The notes: generated by a model from the sequence alone, not told the origin. 27,095 nt of DNA from an uncultured Fretibacterium sp. (GCA_937892105.1 CALAUZ010000241.1:1-27095), one strand, 5' to 3'. Positions 1 through 7,692 are shown, numbered from the stretch's first letter. Translations and numbers: made by a program.

Positions 1-55
1 CTATATTACTATTAGGAACATCAGGTATTGTCCCATATCCCATAATATCAAGGTC
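1..55. repeat. Terminal overlap showing circularity, left copy
   Basis: These 55 bases are identical to the last 55 bases of the window (27041-27095). A 55-base exact overlap is the usual mark of a circular contig from a k-mer assembler, though a true terminal repeat looks the same. The gene running off the left edge joins in frame with the gene running off the right edge, which supports a circle of 27,040 bp. Confidence 0.88.
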
Positions 56-139
56 TTTAGTTGCTACTCCAACAATATACGTTCCTCGCGTCGTTACAAC
101 TTTGCATTGTACGGGAGAAATTTCTCTGATTATTACCAC
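1..139 (-). CDS. OrfA-prime, N-terminal part (continues at the right end across the circular junction)
   Basis: This is the 5' part of a 106-residue protein completed at 26859-27040 once the circle is closed. The likely start is GTG at 139, preceded by GGAG about nine bases upstream. That start aligns with the ATG of the paralogue at 1366-1731: both begin M-V, then share E-I-S-P-V, the G-T-Y-x-V-G-V-A-T-K-D-L-D-I-M-G-Y-G-T-I-P core and P-N-S-N-I-A. It lies just downstream of the rtcB stop at 161 on the same strand, so it is probably in the same transcript. I do not recognise the family. The N-terminal two thirds looks beta-rich and the end helical. Function unknown. Confidence 0.8.
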   Translation of the reverse strand, partial: MVIIREISPVQCKVVTTRGTYIVGVATKDLDIMGYGTIPDVPNSNI

Positions 140-160
140 TTTTTTCTACTCCAATCGTAT

Positions 161-1027
161 CTATACAGTACTACCGGAAGCCTTAAAATTATAAACAGGT
201 TTTAATATCTCAATAATATCAACGGTTTCTGAAATTATGTCGATAATATCATCAAGCGATTTATACGCCATTGGGGCTTCATCTAACGTACTCTCATTAA
301 CTGAAGTCGTATATATTCCTTCCATAGTCCTCTGATACTCGGCCAAGTTCAAATTTTCCCTCGCTGAACTCCTTGACATTAATCGGCCTGCTCCATGCGG
401 TGCTGAGTAGTTCCATTCAGGATTTCCTCTTCCAGTCGCTAAGATAGAACCATCACGCATATTTACAGGAATTAAAACTCGTTCACCAGAATATGAGGCT
501 ATAGCTCCCTTACGTAAAATCATCTCATCAGTGTCTATATAGTTATGAGTTGTATGAAAGGAATCTCCGCCGGTTATGCCAACACGTGAAAGCAAAATTT
601 CGGCCATTTTCTCTCGATTTCTTCGAGCAAATTCTTGACAGATTTTTATATCGTGCAAATAATCCTCTAAATAATGCGCCGACAAAAAACACAAGTCCTC
701 TGGCACCGTGCTTTCTTTAGCTTCCCAGTGTAACTGTTTAAGAACCGATTGAATTTCTTTACGCCGACCCTGTTCTTTATAAGTCCTGATAATTTCGTCC
801 CTCTGCTTGAAATATTCTTCTTTTCCGACGTTCAAATCTATCGCTAGCTGCTGATAAATCTCCGAAACTTGTTTTCCCAAATTCCGGCTTCCCGAATGAA
901 TTACAAGATAATTTGTTCCATCGCTAGATTTATCGATTTCAATGAAATGATTACCACCACCGAGCGTCCCGAGACTTCTTTCAATTCGTCGAGAGTCCTT
1001 CAGTTCTCGATAACAACGTAACCGCAT
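161..1027 (-). CDS. rtcB: RtcB RNA ligase, C-terminal fragment (most of the catalytic domain)
   Basis: RtcB is a GTP- and Mn-dependent ligase that joins RNA 2',3'-cyclic phosphate or 3'-phosphate ends to 5'-OH ends, for example in tRNAs cut by nucleases. This 288-residue piece has the metal motif G-G-G-N-H-F-I-E, the H-S-G-S-R motif, the C-terminal H-N-Y segment and P-H-G-A-G-R-L-M-S-R, whose histidine is guanylated in known RtcB. The frame is the same as the N-terminal piece at 1043-1351: between them lie one TAG codon and five codons (E-R-F-D-F). A TAGGAG at 1045-1040 covers the stop codon and could serve as a Shine-Dalgarno sequence 12 bases before ATG 1027. No other lesion is visible. Either a recent nonsense/deletion mutant or a genuine two-piece RtcB. 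Confidence 0.9.
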   Translation of the reverse strand: MRLRCYRELKDSRRIERSLGTLGGGNHFIEIDKSSDGTNYLVIHSGSRNLGKQVSEIYQQLAIDLNVGKEEYFKQRDEIIRTYKEQGRRKEIQSVLKQLHWEAKESTVPEDLCFLSAHYLEDYLHDIKICQEFARRNREKMAEILLSRVGITGGDSFHTTHNYIDTDEMILRKGAIASYSGERVLIPVNMRDGSILATGRGNPEWNYSAPHGAGRLMSRSSARENLNLAEYQRTMEGIYTTSVNESTLDEAPMAYKSLDDIIDIISETVDIIEILKPVYNFKASGSTV

Positions 1028-1042
1028 AAAATCAAAACGCTC

Positions 1043-1351
1043 CTACGGAATGAAATGGGCGGCTTCATCGAATTTCGCAAAGTCAATTTCTTCACGACCT
1101 ATATTCACCGTATACATTCCGCAACCGCAATCCACTCCGACGATATTCGGAACAGCCCTGTCAATTATCGTCATCGTCGTTCCTATCGTGCAACCCTTTC
1201 CGGCATGAACATCGGGCATTACTCGAATTTTTGAACCTTCTGTAAACGGGTAATCACACATGCGACGAATCTGTTCAACCGCTTCGTCCTCTATCAATTT
1301 CGCGTAACAGATTGTCGTGTTAAATTTCCCATCGATTTTCAATTCGTCCAT
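1043..1351 (-). CDS. rtcB: RtcB RNA ligase, N-terminal fragment ending at an in-frame TAG
   Basis: This 102-residue piece carries the start of RtcB: M-P-D-V-H-A-G-K-G-C-T-I-G-T-T and the metal site V-D-C-G-C-G-M, containing the conserved Asp and Cys. Family members usually continue after the H-F-I-P segment with roughly ten residues (G-x-N-V-x-E type) before F-D-F; here these are replaced by one TAG codon. Alone, the fragment lacks most metal ligands and the guanylated histidine, so it cannot ligate without the downstream piece. The start ATG at 1351 has an A/G-rich site (GGTAGAAGA) and lies 14 bases after the OrfA stop, so it is co-transcribed with OrfA. No archease gene is present. Confidence 0.9.
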   Translation of the reverse strand: MDELKIDGKFNTTICYAKLIEDEAVEQIRRMCDYPFTEGSKIRVMPDVHAGKGCTIGTTMTIIDRAVPNIVGVDCGCGMYTVNIGREEIDFAKFDEAAHFIP

Positions 1352-1365
1352 TTTCTTCTACCAGC

Positions 1366-1731
1366 CTAATGAAATTTTGAAGAAAGATACCTATCCAGCC
1401 AGTCCCGTTTTTGCTTATAATTAAAAAAATTTCGCTCATGCAAACGATTCAAAATACTCACAAGAATATTCTGTCTCACTTCTTCCGTCATTCTTAGCGT
1501 TGTCTTTCGGATAATTTCTAGTCCGCTTCCGTTCAATGCGTAATAATACAAAGGCCATTTATCTGAATCTTCAACGTAATCCAATCTGAACGCGATATTA
1601 CTGTTCGGAACTCCGGGAATTGTTCCATATCCCATAATATCAAGGTCCTTCGTGGCTACCCCGACCTTATAAGTCCCTTTCTTAGTTACAACTTCGCATT
1701 CAACTGGCGATATTTCAATAATCCTTACCAT
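1366..1731 (-). CDS. OrfA, unknown small protein, paralogue of the gene crossing the junction
   Basis: A 121-residue protein of no recognised family. I chose ATG 1731 because GAGGTG lies six bases upstream; a GTG three codons earlier overlaps that site. The N-terminal ~75 residues look beta-rich (short alternating hydrophobic strands, many glycines); the last ~45 residues are charged and probably helical. It closely matches OrfA-prime (1-139 plus 26859-27040) over about 100 residues, but has a longer tail (Y-K-Q-K-R-D-W-L-D-R-Y-L). It is the first gene of the operon OrfA, rtcB, OrfA-prime, ankyrin protein, LRR protein. Two copies flanking rtcB suggest a duplicated partner or immunity-like protein, but function is unknown. 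Confidence 0.8.
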   Translation of the reverse strand: MVRIIEISPVECEVVTKKGTYKVGVATKDLDIMGYGTIPGVPNSNIAFRLDYVEDSDKWPLYYYALNGSGLEIIRKTTLRMTEEVRQNILVSILNRLHERNFFNYKQKRDWLDRYLSSKFH

Positions 1732-1753
1732 TCTTAGCACCTCACTTATTACT

Positions 1754-1782
1754 ATTATAAATCAAATACACACCTTTTTACA
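1754..1782 (-). promoter_or_regulatory. Promoter of the OrfA-rtcB operon
   Basis: On the minus strand a perfect TATAAT (1759-1754) sits 17 bases downstream of TGTAAA (1782-1777). It ends 22 bases before the OrfA start, leaving a short leader with GAGGTG. The -35 is weak, so an activator is possible. Confidence 0.6.
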
Positions 1783-1850
1783 GTGGAATATTTGTTTAAT
1801 AATATCATATTTTTCAGAATAAATACATTGTTATTCCTATTAGTTATTTC

Positions 1851-1879
1851 TTGACTAACTAATTATCTTATATTACTAT
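1851..1879 (+). promoter_or_regulatory. Promoter of the 1915-3301 gene pair
   Basis: TTGACT (1851-1856), a 17-base spacer and TACTAT (1874-1879) form a good sigma-70-type promoter. The start point would fall near 1886, inside the palindrome at 1884-1900, so a protein bound there would block initiation. Confidence 0.65.
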
Positions 1880-1883
1880 TAAA

Positions 1884-1900
1884 TATTACTAACAGTAATA
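1884..1900. promoter_or_regulatory. Palindromic putative operator
   Basis: TATTACTAACAGTAATA is a perfect palindrome of two 7-base arms around AAC. It lies immediately after the -10 of the 1915 promoter. The core TTACTAACAGTAA recurs on the minus strand at 11232-11220, also directly after a -10, upstream of the peptidase operon. Same position and orientation in two promoters suggests one shared repressor; the ribbon-helix-helix protein at 11302 is the nearest candidate. Confidence 0.5.
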
Positions 1901-1914
1901 AAGAAGGTGAAAAA

Positions 1915-2853
1915 ATGAATGACGGACTAAAACAAATCGCTGAAAATATTATGTTTAACGAAGAAATTCGTGAACTAATTCAAAATCCCAATCAAGATGG
2001 ATTATATAGAGAACTAGTAGACTTCCAAATAAAACAATGTGAAACTCTCGATCTTTCCATTGAAAAAGAAGGATTTCAAATCGGCGAACCTTGGAATGGA
2101 GACATAGAAAACGCTCCCATACTTTTCTTAAGTTCTAATCCAGCATTTGACTTCTATGAAGTTTCACCTCGCTATTATTCTGATAAAACAGGAAATCAAT
2201 GGGTTATTAAAGACGGCGAGGTTATGAGTCTAGACGATTTAATAAAATTTCAATGTACACGTATTCAAGAATCAAAAATCGAAGACAATGACAACAATAA
2301 AGAAAATTTGAATAAAGAAGTTTTTAATCCCAATACTGGAAAAAAAGATTACCTCCATGTCCTTTACTGGGGACACACTAGAGAACGTGTTGAATGTCTC
2401 TTGCCTGATGAACTAAAAATCTTCTGGAGAAACAAAAAGACCCCTGCAGAATACGCGCGAGAAATCATGAAGTACGTCGTCTGCATGGAAATTGTCCCTT
2501 TTAGATCAAACGACGCGACAGGTGTAACAACTGCTGTCTTAGACGATTGCTGGGGAAAATTTACAAAAACGATTTTAGAACTCTCAGGAGCTTCAATCTT
2601 TATCCTTGTTGGCAGTAAAGCATATAAAACTTTCTCAAGGAATCTTAAATTTCACGCAAGTATTGAACATAACTTATCAACTGGAAAAACGCTTGAATTA
2701 CAATTCGGCGAACGAAACAGAACTATTGTTCACGTCCCCCACACCGCCGATTTATATCATTGCCTACCGCCAGAAACAATAAAACAGCTCAGGGACACCT
2801 TAGCCCGCAGAATAATATTCGATAATAAAATCGCGTCAGGTGATTTCAGATGA
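1915..2853 (+). CDS. Unknown protein with uracil-DNA-glycosylase-superfamily-like motifs
   Basis: A 312-residue soluble protein with a good ribosome binding site (AAGAAGGTG) before ATG 1915. I do not recognise it firmly. Four segments resemble the order of motifs in the uracil-DNA glycosylase superfamily: a strand then S-S-N-P-A-F near residues 70-80, V-P-F-R-S-N near 194-199, a strand followed by V-G-S-K-A-Y near 231-237, and V-P-H-T-A near 272-276, where family members often have H-P-S. The polar linker around residues 120-140 is an insertion. The stop overlaps the next start (ATGA), so the two are translationally coupled. It may recognise a modified base or simply share the fold. No signal peptide or membrane segment. 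Confidence 0.55.
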   Translation: MNDGLKQIAENIMFNEEIRELIQNPNQDGLYRELVDFQIKQCETLDLSIEKEGFQIGEPWNGDIENAPILFLSSNPAFDFYEVSPRYYSDKTGNQWVIKDGEVMSLDDLIKFQCTRIQESKIEDNDNNKENLNKEVFNPNTGKKDYLHVLYWGHTRERVECLLPDELKIFWRNKKTPAEYAREIMKYVVCMEIVPFRSNDATGVTTAVLDDCWGKFTKTILELSGASIFILVGSKAYKTFSRNLKFHASIEHNLSTGKTLELQFGERNRTIVHVPHTADLYHCLPPETIKQLRDTLARRIIFDNKIASGDFR

Positions 2854-3301
2854 AAGACCCTATAACAGCAGAATTAGAATCTTCTACGCCGGAAGAGCAT
2901 AAAGCATACATCGATGCTATAAAACAAAACGTCGGTTATAAACCCGAAGCAGAAGTCGGGATTTTCTGGTTTAACGCCGAAGAAAATGACCTCTTCGGCG
3001 TAGCTAAAACCCCGATTAGCAAAGCGAAATCTACAACTGATAGAATTAAAGTCGGTAGAATTCCGCACAAAGACAAATGGATTAAACTAAGAAAAAGCGC
3101 AATCATAAGAGGAAAATCTGACGGGATATTTTTTCAGGAATACACAACAGTACCAAGAGGAATAGTTTGCTTGCTAGAAGACGGAACTTTTCAAATCAAT
3201 GTCGGAAACTGGATTAAATCCGTAGATAAAAATTTGTTGATAGCTTTAATTTAGAAAACGAAAAAGTAAAACTTCAAGAAGACGACCACTGGGACATATA
3301 A
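2850..3301 (+). pseudogene. Unknown protein interrupted by a -1 frameshift near its end
   Basis: The first frame gives 134 residues ending at TAG 3252-3254. After the heptamer A-AAT-TTG (3230-3236), the -1 frame stays open to TAA 3299-3301 with a natural-looking acidic tail (D-S-F-N-L-E-N-E, then D-D-H-W-D-I), so the intact protein is about 150 residues. A slip at that heptamer, or loss of one A from the AAAAA run, explains the shift. The middle part (E-V-G-I-F-W-F-N, G-R-I-P-H-K-D-K-W, G-I-F-F-Q-E-Y-T-T-V-P-R-G) resembles a small hypothetical-protein family I have seen in Bacillota but cannot name. It overlaps the upstream gene by four bases and is probably its partner. Confidence 0.6.
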
Positions 3302-3345
3302 TATCCGTGAGACTGTCAGAATTTTTTTGCGCAATTATAAAAATC

Positions 3346-3369
3346 GACATATATAATAGGAAGAACTTT
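3346..3369. repeat. 24-base repeat containing TATAAT, copy 1
   Basis: Matches 12813-12836 at 23 of 24 bases. It contains TATAATAGGAAGAACTTT. Both copies lie in short gaps just after the 3' end of a minus-strand gene. On the plus strand it has a perfect -10, but here no good -35 is seen, so promoter activity is uncertain. Confidence 0.55.
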
Positions 3370-3377
3370 ATTAACAT

Positions 3378-3424
3378 CGGGGGTCAATTTCAACTTTTAC
3401 GCACATAAACTCCGACAGACCCCG
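3378..3424. terminator. Inverted repeat after the primase-helicase gene
   Basis: CGGGGGTC (3378-3385) and GACCCCG (3418-3424) can pair across a loop of about 30 bases, just downstream of the primase-helicase stop at 3437. There is no clear run of T after it on the minus strand, so it may be a weak terminator or an RNA-stabilising hairpin between convergent transcripts. Confidence 0.35.
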
Positions 3425-3436
3425 AAAAACTAAATC

Positions 3437-5434
3437 TTATAAACGATCATCATCGTCATCGTCAATGCCGAAACTTCTTGAAGGCACAAAGTAATCATAC
3501 TGCGGATAATAATCGAAGTAACAGCTATAACTACTCTCGCCATAACGGTTCTTCAAACATACAAACTCAATTTTTCTCGGCTTCTCATTTTTCGCGTCTC
3601 TCACTGCCTCGCGCTTCGCTTTCAAGCCCTTGTCCTTATCGAATATTTCATCATTCATCACTTTCAACTGCAAGCCCCAGATTACATCAGCCGTATACTC
3701 GATCCCACCGCTCTCCTTGAAACTTTCAAAATCTATCGGCGTTAAATAGTTCGCACGATTCAATGAACTTACCAAGATTACGACCAGATTATGATCTTTC
3801 TGCAAATTTTTCAACGCTCTCACGTTCATATCCACTGCGTCTTTCGTACTCAGCCGGGTATCAAGCGGATAAATAACCTGAAGATAATCAATTACTACTA
3901 TTGGTAATACTTTCGTCTTTTCAATATATTTTTTTACAGTTACAACAATAGTATCCACGCTCGTCGCAAAACTACATTCAACTATAATTTCATGCTCTGT
4001 GAACTCCGCATAATCAGCAAAGGCTTTATTAACTACAGCTTCTTGCGAATCATTGTAGAACTTCCCGTTACGAATATCTATTGAACTCACAGCAAGACGC
4101 ATGTCTTTCTTCGCCGTCAAACGACTCACTCCTTTTGTCACTAACTCCAGTCGGTTTTGTTCAAGGCTGAAAAATAAAACATGCTCCCCGACGCTACACA
4201 GCTGGTCTGACATTTGATGAATGAACGTCGTCTTCCCAAGTGAACTTATCGCTCCCAAGACGTATAAGCCCGGATAAAGACTCACTTTCTCATCTATATT
4301 ACTAAAACCCGTTTTACGATTCGCAAAATTCCGAAATCGCTTCAGATCATTCCGCACTCCCCAATCTTCCGCAGACGAATTTATATATGCATTAACGTTT
4401 TGCGAAATTACAAGGTCTATATCTACATTTATTTCTTCAAAAGCCTCAACACTCACTTCTTTCTCAACCTCCGCTTTAGAAATTGTTTGATTTGATTCGC
4501 CTCGAACTCCGGCTTCCAGAGCACCCGACCCTATTGACCAATCCGGAATCCTCACGCTATCAAGTGCCCGTGATATTGTTCTTTCGCCGTAAGTTTGCGT
4601 TCCGCGTCTTTCATCCCACTTCGGTCGCATTAAACCCGATTGACGAAACATACTATCTACCCGATACGCATCGCCGCCAGTCCAATAAACAAGATAACTA
4701 CACAGTGCTAAATCAGCACTACTATCGTCTCCTGAATAACTCGATGTGTCCCCTTCATATAGTGCTCGAATTTTTGCTCCCTTACTGCTAGAAAACATTC
4801 TGTCCCAAAGTTCGCTATCGGTTACACTGGCAGAAAGAGCCGACGATTTTTTCAGTAACACGCTATCTGAAGACGCAGACTTTTCTTTTGAAGTATTCCC
4901 TGAATCCGTTTTAGGCGGAAAATATCTCTCGTGAAAAGAATTGAACTCATCAGTTCGATCAGCAAGCGGCTTAGGAGTTCCGAATACATTTCCCGTTATC
5001 GTAAAATAGCGATTACATGTATACATCTCCAAACCGTAACCGCCAGACAACTTTACCCTGTTCCCGATATCCTTCGTTTTCGTGTAGCAAAGAATATGAA
5101 GCCCATTGCCGGACGGTGATAATTCCGTATAGGAGTTCATCCGGTCGACGATTTCCTGCGCGAACGGTTCCAAAGTTCCGTCGGGTCGAACGACGTGATC
5201 CAAATCGATGCCCGAGACGCGAAGAGAATACGCCTCAAAATATCCGAACTGAAATCCAACGCCGTCAAAGTTCCAATGTGCCATCGCCTCAATCGCAGTA
5301 TCGAAATCTGACCACGTGGCCTTCTCATCAGCCATCGCATTGTTTCCAGTATTAGGATTCTTAGGAACTTTATTCTTATGACAAACCCATTGCCTTTTTT
5401 CTCTTAATTCATTTAACACAGGTGGTAGTTCCAT
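3437..5434 (-). CDS. Primase-helicase: AEP-type primase fused to a DnaB/SF4-like helicase
   Basis: A 665-residue replication protein. Residues ~1-170 look like an archaeo-eukaryotic primase/polymerase: L-R-E-K-R-Q-W-V-C near the start, the catalytic G-I-D-L-D-H (Asp 76 and 78), P-S-G-N-G-L-H-I and R-Y-F-T-I-T-G, as in NrS-1-like polymerases. A linker and helical region follow to ~340. Residues ~370-640 are a RecA-like helicase with Walker A G-A-I-S-S-L-G-K-T-T (~400) and Walker B I-V-V-I-D-Y-L (~515). The C-terminus is an Asp run, typical of replisome partner tails. I chose ATG 5434 because AAAGGAG lies eight bases upstream; an ATG six codons earlier overlaps that site. It would unwind and prime the plasmid; it sits across the iteron region from Rep. 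Confidence 0.87.
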   Translation of the reverse strand: MELPPVLNELREKRQWVCHKNKVPKNPNTGNNAMADEKATWSDFDTAIEAMAHWNFDGVGFQFGYFEAYSLRVSGIDLDHVVRPDGTLEPFAQEIVDRMNSYTELSPSGNGLHILCYTKTKDIGNRVKLSGGYGLEMYTCNRYFTITGNVFGTPKPLADRTDEFNSFHERYFPPKTDSGNTSKEKSASSDSVLLKKSSALSASVTDSELWDRMFSSSKGAKIRALYEGDTSSYSGDDSSADLALCSYLVYWTGGDAYRVDSMFRQSGLMRPKWDERRGTQTYGERTISRALDSVRIPDWSIGSGALEAGVRGESNQTISKAEVEKEVSVEAFEEINVDIDLVISQNVNAYINSSAEDWGVRNDLKRFRNFANRKTGFSNIDEKVSLYPGLYVLGAISSLGKTTFIHQMSDQLCSVGEHVLFFSLEQNRLELVTKGVSRLTAKKDMRLAVSSIDIRNGKFYNDSQEAVVNKAFADYAEFTEHEIIVECSFATSVDTIVVTVKKYIEKTKVLPIVVIDYLQVIYPLDTRLSTKDAVDMNVRALKNLQKDHNLVVILVSSLNRANYLTPIDFESFKESGGIEYTADVIWGLQLKVMNDEIFDKDKGLKAKREAVRDAKNEKPRKIEFVCLKNRYGESSYSCYFDYYPQYDYFVPSRSFGIDDDDDDRL

Positions 5435-5584
5435 GTCATTTACTCCTTTCATATCATTTATACGTAATTTTAACGATTTTGCAATTTTGAGTATATTTTA
5501 TACCCTGGAGACGAGAAGTAAAACGCGACGTGCGCGAGGGGGACGCGAGTACTCTGTGATTCTCTTTGTGATTCTCCTTTACCA

Positions 5585-5598
5585 CAGTATTCATACTG
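5585..5598. repeat. Short palindrome in the origin region
   Basis: CAGTAT-TC-ATACTG is a perfect six-base inverted repeat with a two-base loop, one of several small hairpins between the primase-helicase gene and the iterons. Confidence 0.5.
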
Positions 5599-5602
5599 CA
5601 GG

Positions 5603-5650
5603 GCGGGCGACCTTAAGGAGCCCGCACCCACTATAAGGCTTATAAAGCCT
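5603..5650. repeat. Two consecutive hairpins in the origin region
   Basis: GCGGGC (5603-5608) pairs with GCCCGC (5620-5625) around a loop containing CTTAAG-like sequence, and AGGCTT (5636-5641) pairs with AAGCCT (5645-5650) around ATA. The rest of 5435-5725 holds no convincing gene. Together with the iterons this looks like a structured replication origin; cruciform or primosome-loading roles are inference. Confidence 0.45.
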
Positions 5651-5725
5651 ATAATACTTATACAAAAAAAGCCGTCGCTGTAAGTTGTTGCGGTGCAAGG
5701 CTTTAGAGCCTGTTTTTTTTTTGAC

Positions 5726-5788
5726 GATTTCCAGTTAGTCCCCCTAGATTTCCAGTTAGTCCCCCTAGATTTCCAGTTAGTCCCCCTA
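5726..5788. repeat. Three tandem 21-bp iterons, probable origin of replication
   Basis: Three perfect head-to-tail copies with a 21-base period begin at 5726, 5747 and 5768. Each reads GATTTCCAGTTAGTCCCCCT then A. They lie 33 bases from the 3' end of the putative Rep gene and next to hairpins, T-runs and an AT-rich stretch. Tandem repeats of about 20 bp beside a winged-helix initiator gene are the classic layout of an iteron-controlled plasmid origin. The unit is odd in carrying a run of five C in an AT-rich background. Confidence 0.75.
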
Positions 5789-5821
5789 GACTTTCTTCGT
5801 TTTTTTTGATATGTTATAAAG

Positions 5822-6871
5822 TTACTTTTTTATATATTCGTATAATAACTCAATTTCGTAAGGTATTCCGCTTTTTTTGATTTCATTGTGTCCAGTAAGA
5901 CGAATATTTCCGAACTCTACGTTTTTCCATGACGTTAAAATTTCTTTGATTTTCTTACGCAATGTAAATTTGACTTTGGGCGAGCTGTCTTTGTATCCGA
6001 GTTCTTCGTATACGGTTTCATATAGTATCTTATTGCTGAGATGACCTAAAGCTATAATTCTTCGTGTCAAAAAAAACGTAAGGACTGCATCGCTGGTGCT
6101 TTCTCTTGTTCCGGCTTGAAAAGGTTTTGCAATAATATAGAGGCTTACTCTGCCGATTTGTTTTTTTCTGTTCGCGTAATCGTAGAGCGGCGGAGTTCTG
6201 AAAAGATGAATACATGAGGTAATTGTTCCGTTAAGTTTTGCGGAAATTCTTTCGGCTGGAAGTAGGTAGCCGTCGTACTTGAATCCCTTTAATTCTTTGT
6301 ACATACAGGCTTCTTCGTTTGCTTCGATATGAAAACTTGTGTACATCATTTTAGTAATACTGTCATATATTTCGCGTTCGAAATTTTCGTGCATTCTTTT
6401 GTTCGGGTCTCCCGTAATGACGTTAAAAATCATGGCTAGAGTAATGTATTCGTTGCCACCTTCAACGTATAGTGTGGTGATAGCGTCGAGAATTATTCTG
6501 TCGAAAGGTGCTAGCTGTTTACTTGTCCTGATGGTGAGACCGCGCTCGTTCATTTCCTGTTCGTTGAAGCTTAAGGCGACCAGAGTGTTGATTTTTTTGT
6601 CGCTGCCTTTTTTCTCCATTGCGATTTTTATAGGTTTGTTGCTGTATAGTCTTTCATTTTCGTTGAAAGTAACGTTTCCAGCTTTTGAGAGTTCCATAAC
6701 GATACATTTTACTCGTGATGTTTTTACGCTGATGTCTGTCGCGTTTTTATTTTCACTTGTCTCGCTGGTACTTTTTGTGCCCTCCTCTTCAGGCAAATTT
6801 GCTTGATCAACGGGTGCTAAAATTCCTTCATTTTGAGTGTTTTCAGACTGATGTTTTTTTGAATCAGGCAT
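5822..6871 (-). CDS. Plasmid replication initiator, winged-helix Rep type
   Basis: A 349-residue protein. Start ATG 6871 is chosen for AAAAGGAG eight bases upstream; the frame is open further, over the end of the previous gene. After an acidic, low-complexity N-terminus (~1-50), the core has helices and strands like those of Rep initiators found on clostridial plasmids: R-I-I-L-D-A-I-T-T-L-Y (~130), G-N-E-Y-I-T-L-A-M-I-F, then L-L-P-A-E-R, R-T-P-P-L-Y-D-Y-A and I-G-R-V. Such proteins bind iterons and melt the origin. The iterons lie directly downstream. It is the last gene of the operon starting at 8107. The family call rests on remembered similarity, so it is moderate. Confidence 0.7.
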   Translation of the reverse strand: MPDSKKHQSENTQNEGILAPVDQANLPEEEGTKSTSETSENKNATDISVKTSRVKCIVMELSKAGNVTFNENERLYSNKPIKIAMEKKGSDKKINTLVALSFNEQEMNERGLTIRTSKQLAPFDRIILDAITTLYVEGGNEYITLAMIFNVITGDPNKRMHENFEREIYDSITKMMYTSFHIEANEEACMYKELKGFKYDGYLLPAERISAKLNGTITSCIHLFRTPPLYDYANRKKQIGRVSLYIIAKPFQAGTRESTSDAVLTFFLTRRIIALGHLSNKILYETVYEELGYKDSSPKVKFTLRKKIKEILTSWKNVEFGNIRLTGHNEIKKSGIPYEIELLYEYIKK

Positions 6872-6885
6872 TTGCGTTTCTCCTT

Positions 6886-7692
6886 TTACGCAATAACGTC
6901 TTTGGCAGTATATATGTTGTAAAGGAGGTCTTCTTCCTTTTTTTTGCATTCTTCCTCGGATTTTCTGGTGACTGATAAATCGATCTGACAGAAAGCCTCG
7001 ATAGTTTTAATTGTGTTCTCAAATTTGTTTTCAAGTTTTCCGAGTATCGGTATCGTTTTTTTGCTGTACTCGAGATTGCTTATCAGTCTGTTTGCGTTAC
7101 GTTGTAGTATTGTTATTTCATATTCGTGGTGTGAAATATCGGGCGTGAATATGTCGAAATCGAAATTTGTTAACTCTTCAATGTGTTTGAGCGAAAAGAC
7201 ATAAGGATGCAGATTGCGTATTCCGACTAGTATGAGGTTTTTCCAGTTCGGCATTAGTATGTCGTTGATGATATTGAGGTTAGTGTTTAATGTTTCGAGT
7301 GATGTGTCAAGTTGTTCTTGAGTTTCCTCTGAATCTTCTTGCGAGCATAAGAAGCGAAGTTTTTCGAGGTCAGATTCCACTGGTTGTATTATTGATAGAG
7401 CGCGAAAAAGTCCGTGATAGAAAATTTGCTGATAGTACTCAATCCAGTGGTCGTAGTTCGCGAGTATTCTTTTGATCAGCAGATATCGATCGAATACTGT
7501 TTTGTCTTCTTCAGTCTTGAGATTACTTCTGATGAAACTGATTTCTTCAGCATTTAAAGTCATTTGAAAATCGGGATTTTTCCGTGCTTTTTCCTTCTCT
7601 ATGAAGTACTCAACGAACGCCCGGCCGATTATGTCGGCGTTTGAATAAATTTTCGTCAGTTCATTTTTCCTTTTGACCGATATTTTTTTCAT
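6886..7692 (-). CDS. Unknown helical protein of the replication operon
   Basis: A 268-residue soluble protein that I do not recognise. It is rich in Glu, Lys, Asn and Leu, with long stretches likely to form coiled coil (around residues 85-145 and 195-260). No catalytic motif, signal peptide or membrane helix stands out. It lies between the tandem ribbon-helix-helix gene and rep; its stop is 14 bases before the rep start, so it is made from the same transcript. Its ribosome binding site (AAGAAATT) is weak, suggesting low expression. An accessory role in replication or partition is possible from position only. Confidence 0.7.
   Translation of the reverse strand: MKKISVKRKNELTKIYSNADIIGRAFVEYFIEKEKARKNPDFQMTLNAEEISFIRSNLKTEEDKTVFDRYLLIKRILANYDHWIEYYQQIFYHGLFRALSIIQPVESDLEKLRFLCSQEDSEETQEQLDTSLETLNTNLNIINDILMPNWKNLILVGIRNLHPYVFSLKHIEELTNFDFDIFTPDISHHEYEITILQRNANRLISNLEYSKKTIPILGKLENKFENTIKTIEAFCQIDLSVTRKSEEECKKKEEDLLYNIYTAKDVIA

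Noticed and set aside
1043..1045. TAG in rtcB as a sign of stop-codon reassignment
   Set aside because: TAG also ends rtcB itself, OrfA, OrfA-prime, the peptidase, SSB and PolB at positions that fit family length or operon overlaps, and I see no suppressor tRNA. Ordinary code is simpler.
3302..3345. T-run after CTGTCAGAA as a Rho-independent terminator of the 2850 gene
   Set aside because: I could not find a stem directly before the T-run.
5726..5788. Tandem repeats as a CRISPR array
   Set aside because: The 21-base units abut with no spacers and no cas gene is present.
6339..6806. Plus-strand ORF that looks like a membrane protein
   Set aside because: It is wholly antisense to the rep gene, has no ribosome binding site, and its hydrophobicity is a by-product of the opposite coding strand.
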